The position numbers were made by a program, and so were the translations under genes. Source: Ophiodon elongatus (Eukaryota; Chordata; Actinopteri; Perciformes; Hexagrammidae). Taken from it: a stretch of DNA of 64,000 nucleotides. Each line of letters opens with the position of its first letter. The first letter of the stretch is position 1. The notes below the pieces were generated by a model that worked only from the letters and a program-made list of their open reading frames with translations, did not search any database and was not told where the DNA came from. The stretch spans positions 872,501-936,500 of the forward strand of contig JACSYO010000427.1 in the NCBI GenBank assembly GCA_016806645.1. The letters are read 5' to 3'. Positions 1-12,900 of this stretch are shown one piece after another.

Positions 1-896
1 GTTCACGAAGCACCCCTCTGGCAATGGACCGCTCCCCGGAGCACTCACTCCAGAGAATGGTCAGCCTTACCAACCAGAGGAACCTGTGCAGCAGCCTTGC
101 CGGTGGCCCTTCTCTTAGCCCAAGCCCCATCCCGGCATGCCGTGCTCCAGTCCCAGGGTTAAGAAGCAGCCCCGACCACAGCAATCCTTCTGAGTCGAAC
201 CAGACAACTCAGGCTGAGGAGGAAAGCAGGGGGGAATTAAGGCCACTTGCCTCCCATATTCCTTACTTCTCTCCATCCCACAGTTCCCAGCAGAGGCAGG
301 TCAACATCCCAGCACATGCCCGCCACTACCAGAGCTACATGCAGCTGATCCAGCAGCGCTCAGCTGTGGAGTACGCTCAAAGCCAGCTCAGCCTGCTCAG
401 TGTCTGCAAAGAGCCTCAGAGGCCCGTTAATGAGCCCAAGATGGAGTGGAAGGTCAAGATACGCAGCGACGGCACACGCTACATCACCAAGAGGCCTGTG
501 AGAGACAAGATCCTGAGGGAGCGAGCCCTGAAGATTAAAGAAGAGCGTAGTGGGGGAATGACCACGGATGATGATGCAATGAGTGAAATGAAGATGGGGA
601 AGTACTGGAGTAAAGAGGAAAGAAAGCAGCACCTGGTCAGAGCAAAAGAACAGAGGAAAAGGCGAGAGTTCATGCAGCGTAGTCGGCTGGAAAGCTTGAA
701 GGAGAACCCTCAGAGCAGCAGTGAGGGACGCAAGGAAGTCAGCATCATAGAGCTCAGTCAGAAGAAGATGCTGAAGAAACGCAACAAGAAGATCCTGGAC
801 AACTGGATGACCATCCAGGAGCTGATGACTCATGGTACTAAGGCCCCTGAGGGAGCCAAAGTGCACAACGCCTTCCTATCAGTCACTACTGTATAA
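1..896 (+). CDS. pdzrn4: pdzrn4, C-terminal part of last coding exon (5' end outside window)
   Basis: This is the terminal exon of a PDZ-domain RING-finger protein of the LNX/PDZRN family, predicted E3 ubiquitin ligases and scaffolds at synapses and junctions. The frame is open from base 3 (first codons S-R-S-T-P-L-A) to TAA at 894-896, so the ATG at 24 is internal and not the start. The RING and PDZ domains lie upstream, outside the window. What is visible is a Ser/Pro-rich linker (about 30-330), then the basic, helix-rich LNX3-homology region starting at MEWKVKIRSDG (441) and running to about 830, with YWSKEERKQH and KKRNKKILDNWMTIQEL. The protein ends in SVTTV, a class I PDZ-binding tail. 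Pdzrn3 has a very similar end. I chose pdzrn4 because the neighbours gxylt1, yaf2 and pphln1 match the human PDZRN4 locus, whereas PDZRN3 sits beside PPP4R2 and GXYLT2. Confidence 0.88.
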   Translation, partial: SRSTPLAMDRSPEHSLQRMVSLTNQRNLCSSLAGGPSLSPSPIPACRAPVPGLRSSPDHSNPSESNQTTQAEEESRGELRPLASHIPYFSPSHSSQQRQVNIPAHARHYQSYMQLIQQRSAVEYAQSQLSLLSVCKEPQRPVNEPKMEWKVKIRSDGTRYITKRPVRDKILRERALKIKEERSGGMTTDDDAMSEMKMGKYWSKEERKQHLVRAKEQRKRREFMQRSRLESLKENPQSSSEGRKEVSIIELSQKKMLKKRNKKILDNWMTIQELMTHGTKAPEGAKVHNAFLSVTTV

Positions 897-2800
897 AAAA
901 ACCACACATTCTACCCCATGCGGTATAATATACTTGCCTCGTTCAATGTGGCGTTTTTATGAGGACAATAGGAATATTTTTCACACTTTGTAACCCAAAA
1001 AGCATTTTGTAAAGAATTTATCAGTGGTGTCATGGCATTTTCTTCATGTTTTTCAGTATGGTTTTTCACATCACTCTGCCGGAAAAACTGCATTTTTCTA
1101 TGAAATTATGACTATATAATTATTTTATTACTTCGCTCTAAACATTTTTATCTTTTCAATTCTATTTTCATATTTATGTTGTAACCATATACTCAAATGG
1201 TTGTATGAGCATATTAAGAAAAGTATTTTCTTTTATGTATTATGTACACTTGCCAATTGCAACACAAAATGAATCAGTGGGTTCTCCTGCCTTTCACTTA
1301 CTTTTTAATGCTCCTTACATTTGCAGATCTACTTATCCTTTTAAAGCAGAAAAAACGTGACTCTCTCAATGTTGTCGAGAGGTAGTTAATATAATGCTTC
1401 AGGCTATTGGTGCTTAGATATGGACTAAAAGTCCGCTATTCACAAAGTATAACAGGTAACCATAACGATAACACCAAATTATAATAAATTACATTTTGCT
1501 TAAACAAAGTTATATATATAAGTAAGTTAAAATAAGGTACAAATTCCAGCTTTAAAAAGGGACAAATATCTTACATTCCGAATCATAGTACTGTATAACT
1601 TGTTTCTGGTAAAAGATTGACCATAACTACAGCAAGAATGTGTTTAATACTGAAAATGTAAGGAATTTGAAATTCATCCAATCACCTGAAAGAGAAAGAA
1701 ATCCAGTGTTTCACCGTACTGCCATGTCTCTTTTGGGGGAAAGAAATCCTCGAGGTTCTGAACATTGTTAATGTTAATATGAGCAAAAGTCTCTGGTCAA
1801 TCTTTTTTTTTTTTTTTTTTTTTTTTTAGCAATTTATAAAAGCATCTGTTAAAAGTTCAATACCTCATGTTACAGTTAAACTCTTCTATGTTATTTCTAT
1901 AATTTGTGAACTTGAGCCACTTCTCTTACAAAGTTACAAACAAGGAAACAATACTTTAGAATCTGCTACACTGACAGGTCAATGGAAAAACAACTGTGTG
2001 GCCACAGGAGTTATGTACTATATTGTACTTACACAATTCTTTGTAAAGGAACACAAAGGTCCCAAAATATTCTGACTCATTGCCAGTGCTGCAGCTTTGT
2101 GTGCAGGGTTTGCAGCTTTGGGTAAAACATATTTTGTATTCAATTTTATTTTGGCTTAATATCTTGACTTTTTTTCTACATGTTCCACAACAGATGGACC
2201 TGCTCATAGCTTTTACTTACCAATATTTTTACATCATCAACATACACCTTTACTCATCATAGCCTTAACAGTAAAAACTGAATTGATGATACGTTTGTGT
2301 AGCAAACTGATTTCATACACAAACAAACTGTCTCTGGGTATATCTGTGCAACAGAGAGGTATTATTCAGCCTTATTCATACGTTGTATAATTTGAGTTTT
2401 TAAGCTGCTGGAAAATATCACATCATATAGTCGTTACTGAATTATGTTTGCGGTTACATTAAACATGTGTTAGGATGATTGCCACTGAGCAGGACTCAGA
2501 AACACATCATATAAGATCATTAAAAACTAAACTGGTGAAATGAATGGGTTGCATTTATCAACAGACTTTATAGTCCAGTTACATGTACAGTATACTCATT
2601 CTAAATGACCCATTTTTAACTGAAATATTGTAAATTTTAAATTTTAAACCGATCCCTGTATTTGTTTTGAGTCAATGTCAATGGTCTAATTTCGAGTAAT
2701 GCGTAGTTGGCACATTTGTAGCCGGGTAAAATGTGTGATAATGGTGATCTTTGCAAAAGAAATGATAATAAATTATTGTTTTTTGGTAAAACATCGCTCA
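897..2800 (+). other. pdzrn4: probable pdzrn4 3' UTR
   Basis: AT-rich, gene-free sequence follows the pdzrn4 stop. It contains a T-run at about 1805-1827 and two AATAAA hexamers (1483-1488 and 2767-2772). The second is followed by a T/G-rich stretch, so the UTR may reach about 2.8 kb. I see no coding exon or recognisable repeat here. The extent is inferred. Confidence 0.4.
2767..2772 (+). terminator. candidate pdzrn4 polyadenylation signal AATAAA
   Basis: A canonical hexamer lies 1.87 kb after the stop codon. A TTGTTTTTTGGT-like GU-rich element follows within about 10-25 bp, as expected of a cleavage site. An upstream alternative lies at 1483-1488. Confidence 0.4.
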
Positions 2801-5800
2801 GGATCATGTTTTTATTAATTCAGACATTTGTGGAGAACCAGAATCTGCTGCTAATCTGTAGTTGTTACTTATTCGCTTGAACTATGTAGGAAAACATTCA
2901 GCCGGTAGATGATAAATCTTGATCATAAACTTTACATGATACTGAACTCAGGAAGGTTTCAGCACATACAATTTGGAATTAAATGAAGTTGTTTTTTCTT
3001 AGTTATCTTTCACATTTGTTTATAGTTTGACCTGTGAAGTGGCTGGTGTGAACAGTGTGAAAGTGAGCAACAGCAACAAGCTGTGCTGTTCTTCTGAGAG
3101 ACAATGGACAAAGAAGAGAGGTGGAGGGTGTTGGGAAATAGTGCCATCGAAAAAGTTAACAGTGCAAATAACGGTAACAAAACTACATCAAGTCACCGGG
3201 GTAAAGACCAGTCTGGTGAAATAGAACAAAATTACTTGTTCACTGAACACGCGTTCACCACAGATATCTCCTTAAGAGTGACTTTTTTTCTCCCCTCTGA
3301 GAGTATGTTAAGTGATTAAACAGAAAGAGATTTCAATTAAAATCACCTTCCACTTGGATGGCTTTGTGTTCATTAAAATGTACCAAGCGCTTAATCATTG
3401 CTATGGCCTTGTCATATGCAGGGGAGAGCTTCCGTATTATCTGAAGTAGTCAGTGTGCTATAGCTGAAATTGGAGTGTCAATTGGATACACCACTGCCTG
3501 AAGACTCTTCTGTACTTCTGTTTCCATTTCACAGAAAACTTGGTTTCCTTTTATATTTGACCAGTTTCTTAAAATGGAACAAGTCTTCCTCCTAATATTA
3601 TTATACATGTTTTCATGAGTAGAAATGGTGCTTGGTTACCCATAAGCATTAGGTATTGTGTGTTTGTAGGCAAGCATTTATTTTCACTGTTCTATGTATG
3701 AAATATTTTCATATTTTCAAACTGGCCTTTGAAGGACTCCATCCAACTCCTTACAAGACAGAAAGGCCATTGTTCAGGCTGTGTGTAACTATAAAAGCAC
3801 TTTCCACCGACACACTTTTCCTCATTTACATACAATACTGTTTTATAATGCCAAGGAATCACATCTAGTGTGATTCTAAGGTTGTACTCTATGTCAATGC
3901 CTTCCATTTCCATTAAAGTCTGTGGCACTTAAAAGCATCTCCAATTATACAGTGACCAAACATTAACATCCAAGTTGGTATTGAGAAGTAGATTCCTGCC
4001 GTCCCCCTCACCCATTTGCTGTCCCCTCATTTATTTATTCTCTGTCTGCATAGACAGAGACCATTGAAATGCCAATGAAAAGCCACAGAAGAAAAAGCGG
4101 TGTGAGTGGTACCAACTAATGCCCGAACTAGCCAGAGTACTCGCTAACTAATTAAGTTCATCCCTGAGCCCCTGAAAGACCCAGTCAGGTGTAATTAAAA
4201 TCGAGCCTGTGACAGCCATGGTATTTGTCAGAGCTACCCAGCAGTTCAAATACCAGTACTGACAGAAATGTCAAACAGATAGCAATGGCTCATCTCCTCT
4301 TCAGCGCGCCACACAAACACAAGCACAGCCATTGCCTCGGTTATACATTTTTGCTGATAACCTTTAGGATTCCCTCAACAGCAAAAACTACAAATTCTCT
4401 CCCATCATTCATCCATGGAGGCCCATATTTGTTGACATACAGGTCCACTTGACATGTGATGGTGCAATCTACTTCATAGTGCCTCCTCTCCCTCCTAATC
4501 TCAGAGGCTTGTAACAAACTGGTAATTGCCTTGGATCATGCGTCTCTCGATCGAATTGATGGCAGCCCTGATCTTTGATATCGTAACTGCTGTGTTGTGA
4601 TAATTGGCCCTATCATGCCAGATGTAGCGGTGTGAATACGGGTGATACGGACAGACTGCTACTACTGAGCCAGCTGTTCTGAATATATATGCCTTAATCA
4701 AGCAGACGACAATAACGAGTCCGTTGATAGAGAATTATGGGGCATGGAATCACTTAACACCTCCTCCCAAAGTCACTATGTTTCATCCTTAAGGGAATGG
4801 GGCATGTCTGTACAAATTTCCACGGCTATCCATCCAATAGGTGAGATATTTCAGTCTGGACAAAGGTAGGGGACCAACCAACTAACCAACCAACCGACTG
4901 CGGTTTATACAGCCAATGCTACTTCCATTGGTAAAAAAAGAACAATTTTAAAAACGTGTCTGCGAGAGAGACCTTTGGGTTTAAATGTTAAACACATTAA
5001 AAATGCACAGTGGTGACATTTTTGCTCAGATATTCTTTCTTTACATGTACTATGAACTTTGGAGATTCTAGGCTGCAGAAATCACTTCGGACTCCTCATA
5101 TTGCAATGCTTGAAAACGTTCACTAATGGTTGGTAGTGCAAAGAAACTCATGAAAACACTTCGAGGGCCTTTGCCCTTTTAGTTACGCTGCAACGAACAA
5201 GGTTGTTTCACTTTCAGTTCAATCTTCATTTCCAGCATCACAAAACCATGCAGAAAACCTGGTTTATAGCCAAGTGTTGACAGCCGACTGTGAATATAAT
5301 ACCAAAGTTATATAAGTTAATATTTTCAAGGATTTAGTTTAAAAGTCTAATCTTCTGTTGTCTCACTATTTGCTTCATCACAACTCTGTGTATACAAACT
5401 CTCTGGATACTGCTGGATATGTTTGTGTGTGATTGTTGGCAGAGATTTTTTATTGAGTCTGTGAACCATTTGGACCTTCTTTTTTTTTCACACCCAGCTT
5501 TATGTGTCATTTGTTGTTTCATTTTCACCTCAACCAAATGCATTAGGGGACCTATTCAGCAAAAAGCTGTGAATATTTCAGAGCATAATTAGAGCTCTAA
5601 TTACAATTCATTATTCATAAAATGGGTAAACCAAACTGCAATACTACTGCAAAGGTTTCAAGCATGTAATATTTGGATCACAATTAGAATATATGTCATA
5701 TTCCCCAAATCATATTGTATTACTGTTAGCCCTAAACAGAGATAGGCTAGTATATTATTTTAGATATAGCAGATTTTAAGAGCTGCCTCACACCTAGGTG

Positions 5801-8800
5801 GATGCATCATTTTTCTGCAACATTCAGTTCAGAATATTACTCAAGTTATACAACAGGTTTACTGCAGTGTATTCAAACAACCAAACAAATATGTAGCACG
5901 GCTTCAAACTACAACTACTTCCCTATCTCATATTCAGTCATTTAAATACTGCTAGGCTTTAACTTGGGATCAATCCAAGTCCTCAGGTCTTAGACAAAAT
6001 TAAAATGTTGACTGTCCCACTCAGCCCTACACACTGATTACCTATCACAGTTCTTAAATACTAGAATTTTGTCAAAATCACATCCACCAAAATGTTTAAA
6101 ATTCTGCAGGAATTACGCCTCCCCAATCTAAACTGGTAAACCGACTCTCACCCTGGTGTTTTTACGAACCTCCCGGGTGGAAATGATTGACAGGTGTAGT
6201 CAACCATGCAAAAATGTGGGATACAAATGTAACACTTGCCCCTTTTCCCATTCATTGTCTATGAATTCCATTAACATTCCCGTAAAGTTTCTATTTTTCT
6301 TATTCATGAGCTGTGGATCAGAGTCCGTATCCAATAGAAATTACAAATGTGATTCTGAGTCTGTGATTGCCTCGCTGAACTTGAGAATTAATAAATAATG
6401 TCTGGCAGTCAGTGCATAGGCTCTGTTTCCCTTTTATTACACAATGTAAACACTGATCCCCCTCCCCCTTCCCATGTTTTTTCAGTGTCAGCACAGTTTC
6501 TTAAAAGAGGGCTCTTTCATTAGTCACGGTAAACTCATCAGTTCCCATTTCATATTCATGTATATTACACTATGTAGGCTTGTCATGAAGGAATTAACTG
6601 GACCTATCTTCACATTGATTTAATTGGCTCCTAGTGTGCTTCCTAATGGAATTGTAGCTTGTAGAGTGTGAAGCAAACTCATATCTGCACTCCTGCTATT
6701 TTAAAAGTTGATGCAGTGCAGCGTCAAGCGGCAGGTTATTTTGCTTGTTCAGCTGCATTATGGGTAGCAGATCACCTGCACTGTGAGTAATGAGAATCTT
6801 GCCAAGAGGCCTTGCTGATCAGAGCTCAGCTCTTCACTGCTTCCAGGCTTTGCCACAGGCGATTCAAGCTGGGTAAGTTACACACAGTGCCTCTGTAGAG
6901 AGCGCGCCAGTAAATAATGACCTCACTACATGTAGGAACTGCTTCTTTTGGATCATCGACATGTTGCAAATAAGTAAAGTTGCATTGACTAACTTTGCAC
7001 ATTCACAGCTCCCCAAATCACAGTTAGCGAATCTGTTTAAAGATTTAAACCTGAATGTCCCCAAATTGCATAATGTGACATCATTCACAAACTGCACACA
7101 GCCACATTTTTTAACAAGCCAACTGGTGTGTGATCATTTATTAAAACAAAGGTTCGGGTAATTTCACTGTCACATTTACAGGGGGTGATTTGCTCTTCTC
7201 TACTGTAGACCCAATTTGTCATTATGGTTGAGTGAGTTAATTTTTCACAGAACAAAGAATTCAAACCCAGTGCAGCTTGATTTAAATGTCATTGTGATTA
7301 AGGATACATTTTGTCTTCAGGATTGGCCAATATTGTTATTGCTAACTTTACAAATGTGTGACGGATAGCCGTATGCGATTTACTTATGTTGAAATGGTAA
7401 TGGCCCCATCTCATCTTGTGCTTTGTTTGGAGAAAGACTGGGAAAACACATCAAAGCGAAAAAGTGCCTTTGCTCATTTAGCCACCAAGATTCTGCAACT
7501 CAAAACTTCTTCATTATTATATGCACCTTTCTCCTCCATTATAAATGGATTTCATCATTTTATACCATTTGTCCTTGTTGAGACGATGGTGTCAACTCCT
7601 GTCGATGGTTATCTGCGTTGCCTTTGAAGTGAGCTGAACAAGGTGTGCTGCTGTCCAAACGAGGTTGATGAACAACAGAGGGACTAAGTGAATGCAAAAG
7701 GGAGGCTGATGCACTTGACTGCACGACAGTGAGTCTTTACACAGTGACTGACCTTGAGGCTGGAGTGCACCATTATACTTTATTACATTCGGTTACAGAA
7801 GTCTGTGCAGGTTTAATGATTCATGGCTACTGATTTCATAGTGCTTTGCAGACCATTTGACAGTGCTGAGTTTTAAAATGAAAAAAAGGCTACGACGGAG
7901 GAGTGGCCGTTGCCACTGAGGATAACTGCTTTTGTTTCAAATGGTTTTTGGTGTCAAGAAGTCAAGTTAACATGGGACAATGGCCCACACAAATAGTGAC
8001 AGAATGAATCACAATCCCACAGCACAGCATGCATCCGTGCCCCCTCTTGGCCCTGTCTTTACTTTCTTCTCTCCATAAGTCACATTTTGAAAGAATGCGG
8101 AGCAACGCATACATCACAGATGCTATTAGTTTTAATATCAACACTTGCAGTCTCACTAACAGTGCAGATTCAAAAAGTGGAGCAGTAGAATACTCATTGG
8201 GAGCACAAAATGTACCGATGCTCCCAATGGCAAATAGGCTATACATCATTGTCACCTCTATGCTCTTTTTTTGGAATATCCTATCTGCATGGCACACTGG
8301 TTGTAAAGGATTTGTCTCCTGTGGATTGCTTTATTATCGCAGGGTAGCTTCAGTTTGTATGGATTCCAATAGATGTCAGCTAGATGTGACTTTGCTGATA
8401 ATTCTGTTTATATGTTAAACTAGGTTAAGAAGACACAATTCATACATTTGAGTTGGATCATTATATAATGTTGTCATGAAAAATGTTTTAAGATCAGTAA
8501 GAGACTCCAAGTTTTGTTTGTACATAAGCAATATGCTTTAGGGGATTTTAATAATTTTTTAATGCAATATTGAATCTCATTTTGAATCATTGGCTACATA
8601 TATTCTGCCATAGTGGTTCTGTTTTTACTCTGAGAATAACTGTCTTGGATACCCTTGAGCTCAAAACTTCTCAGGTGTGCCCTGTGCTCTTTAGGCAACT
8701 GGGGATATGAGCAAAAAGAGAACAAAGATATCTCATCATAAAGTATGTAAAGTTATAAGCATAACTGTTGTGTTGCAATGCAATCAATTAAAATAGATTG

Positions 8801-8940
8801 TAGAGGGTATGTTTTAAGAAGATTGGTTTACACAGCCATTACAGAGTAGGTATTGCCATTATCTTGTGTGCATGTGATTTTGTTTAGGCCAGAATTTTTA
8901 GGAAACAAGAAACATCTATTATGAACATCTGAAAACACAA
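2801..8940. other. intergenic DNA, first part of the pdzrn4-gxylt1 desert
   Basis: No exon with paired splice sites and no recognisable protein is seen. The stretch 4060-4760 is less AT-rich and of higher complexity than its surroundings and is a candidate conserved non-coding element, judged by composition only. Short ORFs up to 129 residues (8029-8418) resemble no family I know. An 11-bp perfect inverted repeat, CATTGGGAGCA, occurs at 8195-8205 and 8219-8229. Confidence 0.4.
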
Positions 8941-8949
8941 ACTCTGATC

Positions 8950-9960
8950 AGACACCATTGGTGAGGAAATTATCCTGCGAGTTTTCAAGCTCTGCCTTCT
9001 CCGTGGAGAACGTATGTCGGGTTCAGGATTTTGACCACTCCACAATATCCCCAGTCCAGGTTCAGAGTTACCTGCTTTCCCTTTCTGAGTTGGTTTGCCA
9101 GCACTTCGTCTTCCCAGACTCACACACCTGGGTTTTTAATTTGGCAATCGCTGCAGCTGCAGCCCTTCTAGCCAACAGGTACCTGTTTATTGTTTCCATA
9201 GACCCCTGGACCAGCCAAGCTTGAAAGGCCTCCTTCTTCAGCTTGACAACCTCCCTCTTAGGTTGCCGCCATGACAGGCTCCAATGACCTTCTCCACAAC
9301 TCTTAGCAGCAGTCTCCACAATAGAGGCTTTGGACATGGCCCACTTGGATTCCATGTCCCCAGCCTCCCCCGGGATGCTTAATTCTTCTGGTGGAGAGGG
9401 TTGAAGATCTCCCAAACAGGGGCCTCAGCCAGACTTTCTAGTTCACTACCAGGGCTGTCCAGCAGCCTCCCCCACCACGTGATCCAACTCATCAACAGAT
9501 GGTGATCAGTTGAGAGCTCTTCTCCTCCCTTCACCCGAGTGTCCAAGACATACGGCCGCAGATCTGATGATACGAACACAACATAAATCATCGATCTCTG
9601 GGCTTGTGAGTATCCCCCAGACCCGCCCAGCACCTCTCACTTTGGGGAACTCTGGGAAAGGCTAGAGGTCAGCCCCTCTCCAAGAGTGGGATTTCAGAAC
9701 CAGTACTATGAATGCAAGTGAGTCCAACTATAAATAGGTGGTACCGCTACAGTTCCGGTTGTTTCCCCACTAGAGAGGTGACATTCCACGTCCCTAGAGC
9801 CAGTCTGCAATGCAAGGGGTCCGCATGCCCCAGTCCCCGCCTTTGCCTGCTGCCCGGCTCACAATACACCCTAGCCCAAATCCTATCCCTATAAGTGGTG
9901 GGCCCACACTATGTAGATTTTTCGAGCTGTGCCCCGCCTTGCCCCATGTGTCAAGGTTTA
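8950..9960 (-). mobile_element. degenerate non-LTR retrotransposon (LINE) fragment
   Basis: Read on the minus strand, three broken frames in order recall a fish LINE ORF2. First comes the start of the endonuclease domain near 9800 (G-T-W-N-V-T-S-L). Next is the end of that domain at 9633-9379 (SSDLRPYVLDTRV, ELSTDHHLLMSWI). Last is the linker towards the reverse transcriptase at 9415-9068 (VKLKKEAFQAWLVQGS, ARRAAAAAIAKLKTQV), with decayed sequence to about 8950. The middle of the endonuclease is missing and several frameshifts and stops break it, so it is inactive. The clade was not assigned. GC content is clearly above that of the flanks. Confidence 0.75.
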
Positions 9961-12900
9961 AACAGAATGAATAAAAGATGCACAGTTTAAATGCAGGATC
10001 TTCAAAGGCTGTCACATTTGACAACTCTGAAAAAGATTTAGATAATATATCAGTAACCAGGCAGCATTATTGCAACATTTTACATTAAAAGTCCTCCTTC
10101 TCGGATTCGAGGAACTCTTAAAAAGAAAAAATCGCAGTTGTACTCAACATGACCGTCCTATACTGTCAAGATGTCAGACACTTTAATAGATTCCTTTAGT
10201 AACCCTCCTTTGATCTCCCCTTTGACCAGCTGGTTTCCTAATCAAAACAAGTTATTCCCTTCCGCCACTACCTTTCTTTCAGACTAGTAATCAATATGCT
10301 TAACAGAACAAATCAGTAATCAGTAAGAGATAACTGGTTAGCAGCTGGTAGAGACTGAGTTGCCAAGTCACACTTAAAGAATAAGCATGGGCCATTATCA
10401 AAATTTATCCGATACTTAGTTAAGACAGCTTTTTTATGTTTTGCCTTCCATGGTGGTGCTCAACTAAAATATTGCTATCAAGGGTTGCTTTTTTATTTGG
10501 TTTGAAAGTGTGCTAAGATATCACACAGACAGGGGTTCATTTTAGGCTGCCCATCCTGTGGTGAAAATGTGTCTTTATGTGGTCAAAAGGCTTTTAACTC
10601 AAACCTTTGGTGTGATCATTTTAGAAATGCACATATAATGAACAAAAAACAGCAAAAAATGTTTTTCCTGATTTCAACATCAGTTTGATATGTTTCCTGT
10701 CTTTTATGAATTTACTCATACTCACATCTGGGTGCTAAAGTCCAAACCTACTGCAGGGGTCATCAGGTCTTAATGTATTTTGTTTGTGTGTTCTTTTTGA
10801 AAAGATGAATCATACTCTCTTGGGGTTTCTGTTTATATTGTAAGCACAATGGGCATCTACTACTGTACTGGATACTTAAATAATTTGAGGCTTTAAGCAA
10901 AATGTAATTACATTAAATACAATGTTGTTATTATATTATTTGCCAGGCATTCAACATTGACATAGCATGCTGCTGCTCAGACAAAAGACAAGTGGGTGTA
11001 CTACCACAGGCTTTATGGCACAGATCGGCTCTGTTCGTCTTATTATTTGATAAAATAAGCATAGTGTATTGTAGGCTGCAAACAAATGGTAGCAGTCTCT
11101 AATATTCTCTCGTATGCTATAGCCTAGTCCTCTTACTCACACATGCACATGCTCACCTCATTCTATTAAAAAAAAAAAAAAAAAGAAGGTATTATAGGCA
11201 TATTGTAAATTAGATTCCATTCAACAGGGAGACTGAATTGAATAGCTTGGCTAATATTTCTTTTGATGATCAGAAACACAGAGGGACCTGCTAGCCATTC
11301 ATTGGAGTCACATTGCTGGAGTAATGCATTGCAATAATTCTACCAACGATCCACTCAGCTCTATTTTTTTTTCAAATATTCCATCCAGTTTAATTTCTCA
11401 TATCTTTGGAGGTTTTTGATGAGAATCAGAAAATTGTGCACACAAAAAATTCCGGCACATAAAGGTACTGGTCAAGGGTTTGGTCAGATAAACACGTTGA
11501 TGTTAATACAATAAATATTAAATATAAGTTATAATAAATTTACAGATGTTTGAGTTTATAGATCTGCAATTAAATGAAAGTAGGCTATGCAAGGTGTCTA
11601 AGATGGTGCATCACTGGTTTGCCATGTTGTATTTTTTACATAAATACAGGTTTAACATTTTATCAATGCGCAATTCCAAGGATGTACCATAGCAGGTGCA
11701 TAATGAGTAATAATAGTAAAGTGCCATCATGGGAGCAGAAGCATGATTTTGATCCATCATAAAGATCTCGTTGCATTTCCTCTCCCGTCCTCTGTCCCTT
11801 CACCTGCAGCTCTCCCTCTGACGCCGGCGACAAGCTTCACCATTGCTAAGCTTCTCTACTTCAGTCATCTTTCCTTTCAAAGGCACCCTCTTGCTGTCTT
11901 TACCTACAGTTTAATACAGCTGCATTCATTAATATCTGTAAACAAATATTAAGCTGTAGTTGTGCGATTCAACGGTCCAATTTCTAAAAGTTAATCCACA
12001 CCTTCCAACCAATCAATTTCAATCAATCATTTTCAGCCATGGTATTATCAGAATTAGCCAATTTTCCGCTTCTCTTTAATTTAATTTTATTTTATTCTAA
12101 TGGTATTACTGTTCTCTGTAACTTTTAAAATACTTGAAGTATTGGTTGGTTGTAGTATTGGTCTCAATCACAACACTTAATTACACCTTAACCTCTCTTT
12201 CCTTTGTTCCAACCTTTCTGTACTGTAGATACTGGAACACATTTTATTGGTACCCCTTATCTATGACACAATGTAAAAAAAAAAAAAAAACATCACAATG
12301 TAATTCATGGGCTTTGATCTACAAACATAAATTTGTCAAATACACACTAGAGTTCACTGACAGCCATATCAGTGAAACCTGAAATATAGCTGTGTAGATA
12401 AGCACATCTCAGGCAATTCCCAAAGTAGGGAGTGGGTGTAATGAGAGCAATATGGTGATAAACAGGTGTGATAAGGCCTATGAAGCATACATCAATAAGG
12501 CAATATTCGGCTTCTACAGCCTCCAGACATGAATTGGTAGACAACTTGACATCCACCAGTGTCTTTTAAGAGAATGATGGACATTATTACATCTCATGCC
12601 CCATTCACTCTGATGTTGCTATTAATCTCAAACGGGCCTTGAAAATATTCTGACTTGGCATACACCATAAAAGGTCAAATTGGAAATGTGTTCACTTAAT
12701 GCAAATATTAGTTTGTATCATACAAATTGGAAGACTGTTAATCTCAGACAGACAGGTAAACCAATGTTAAGAAGCTGGCTTTTAACTATTGATCTTGAAG
12801 TCAGTGGTGAACAGAGGTCATTCTGTTGATTAGAAAAGATAAGCTATCACACAACACATTTCCTGTTTATCATTGGAGCTTCTTGTATGGTGCAATAATA

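Noticed and set aside
24..896. ATG at 24 as a true start of a 290-residue protein
   Set aside because: The frame is open to the window edge and the sequence is only the C-terminal part of Pdzrn proteins.
8195..8229. 11-bp inverted repeat with 13-nt loop as a regulatory hairpin
   Set aside because: Stems of this length are expected by chance in 64 kb, and nothing in the context supports a role.
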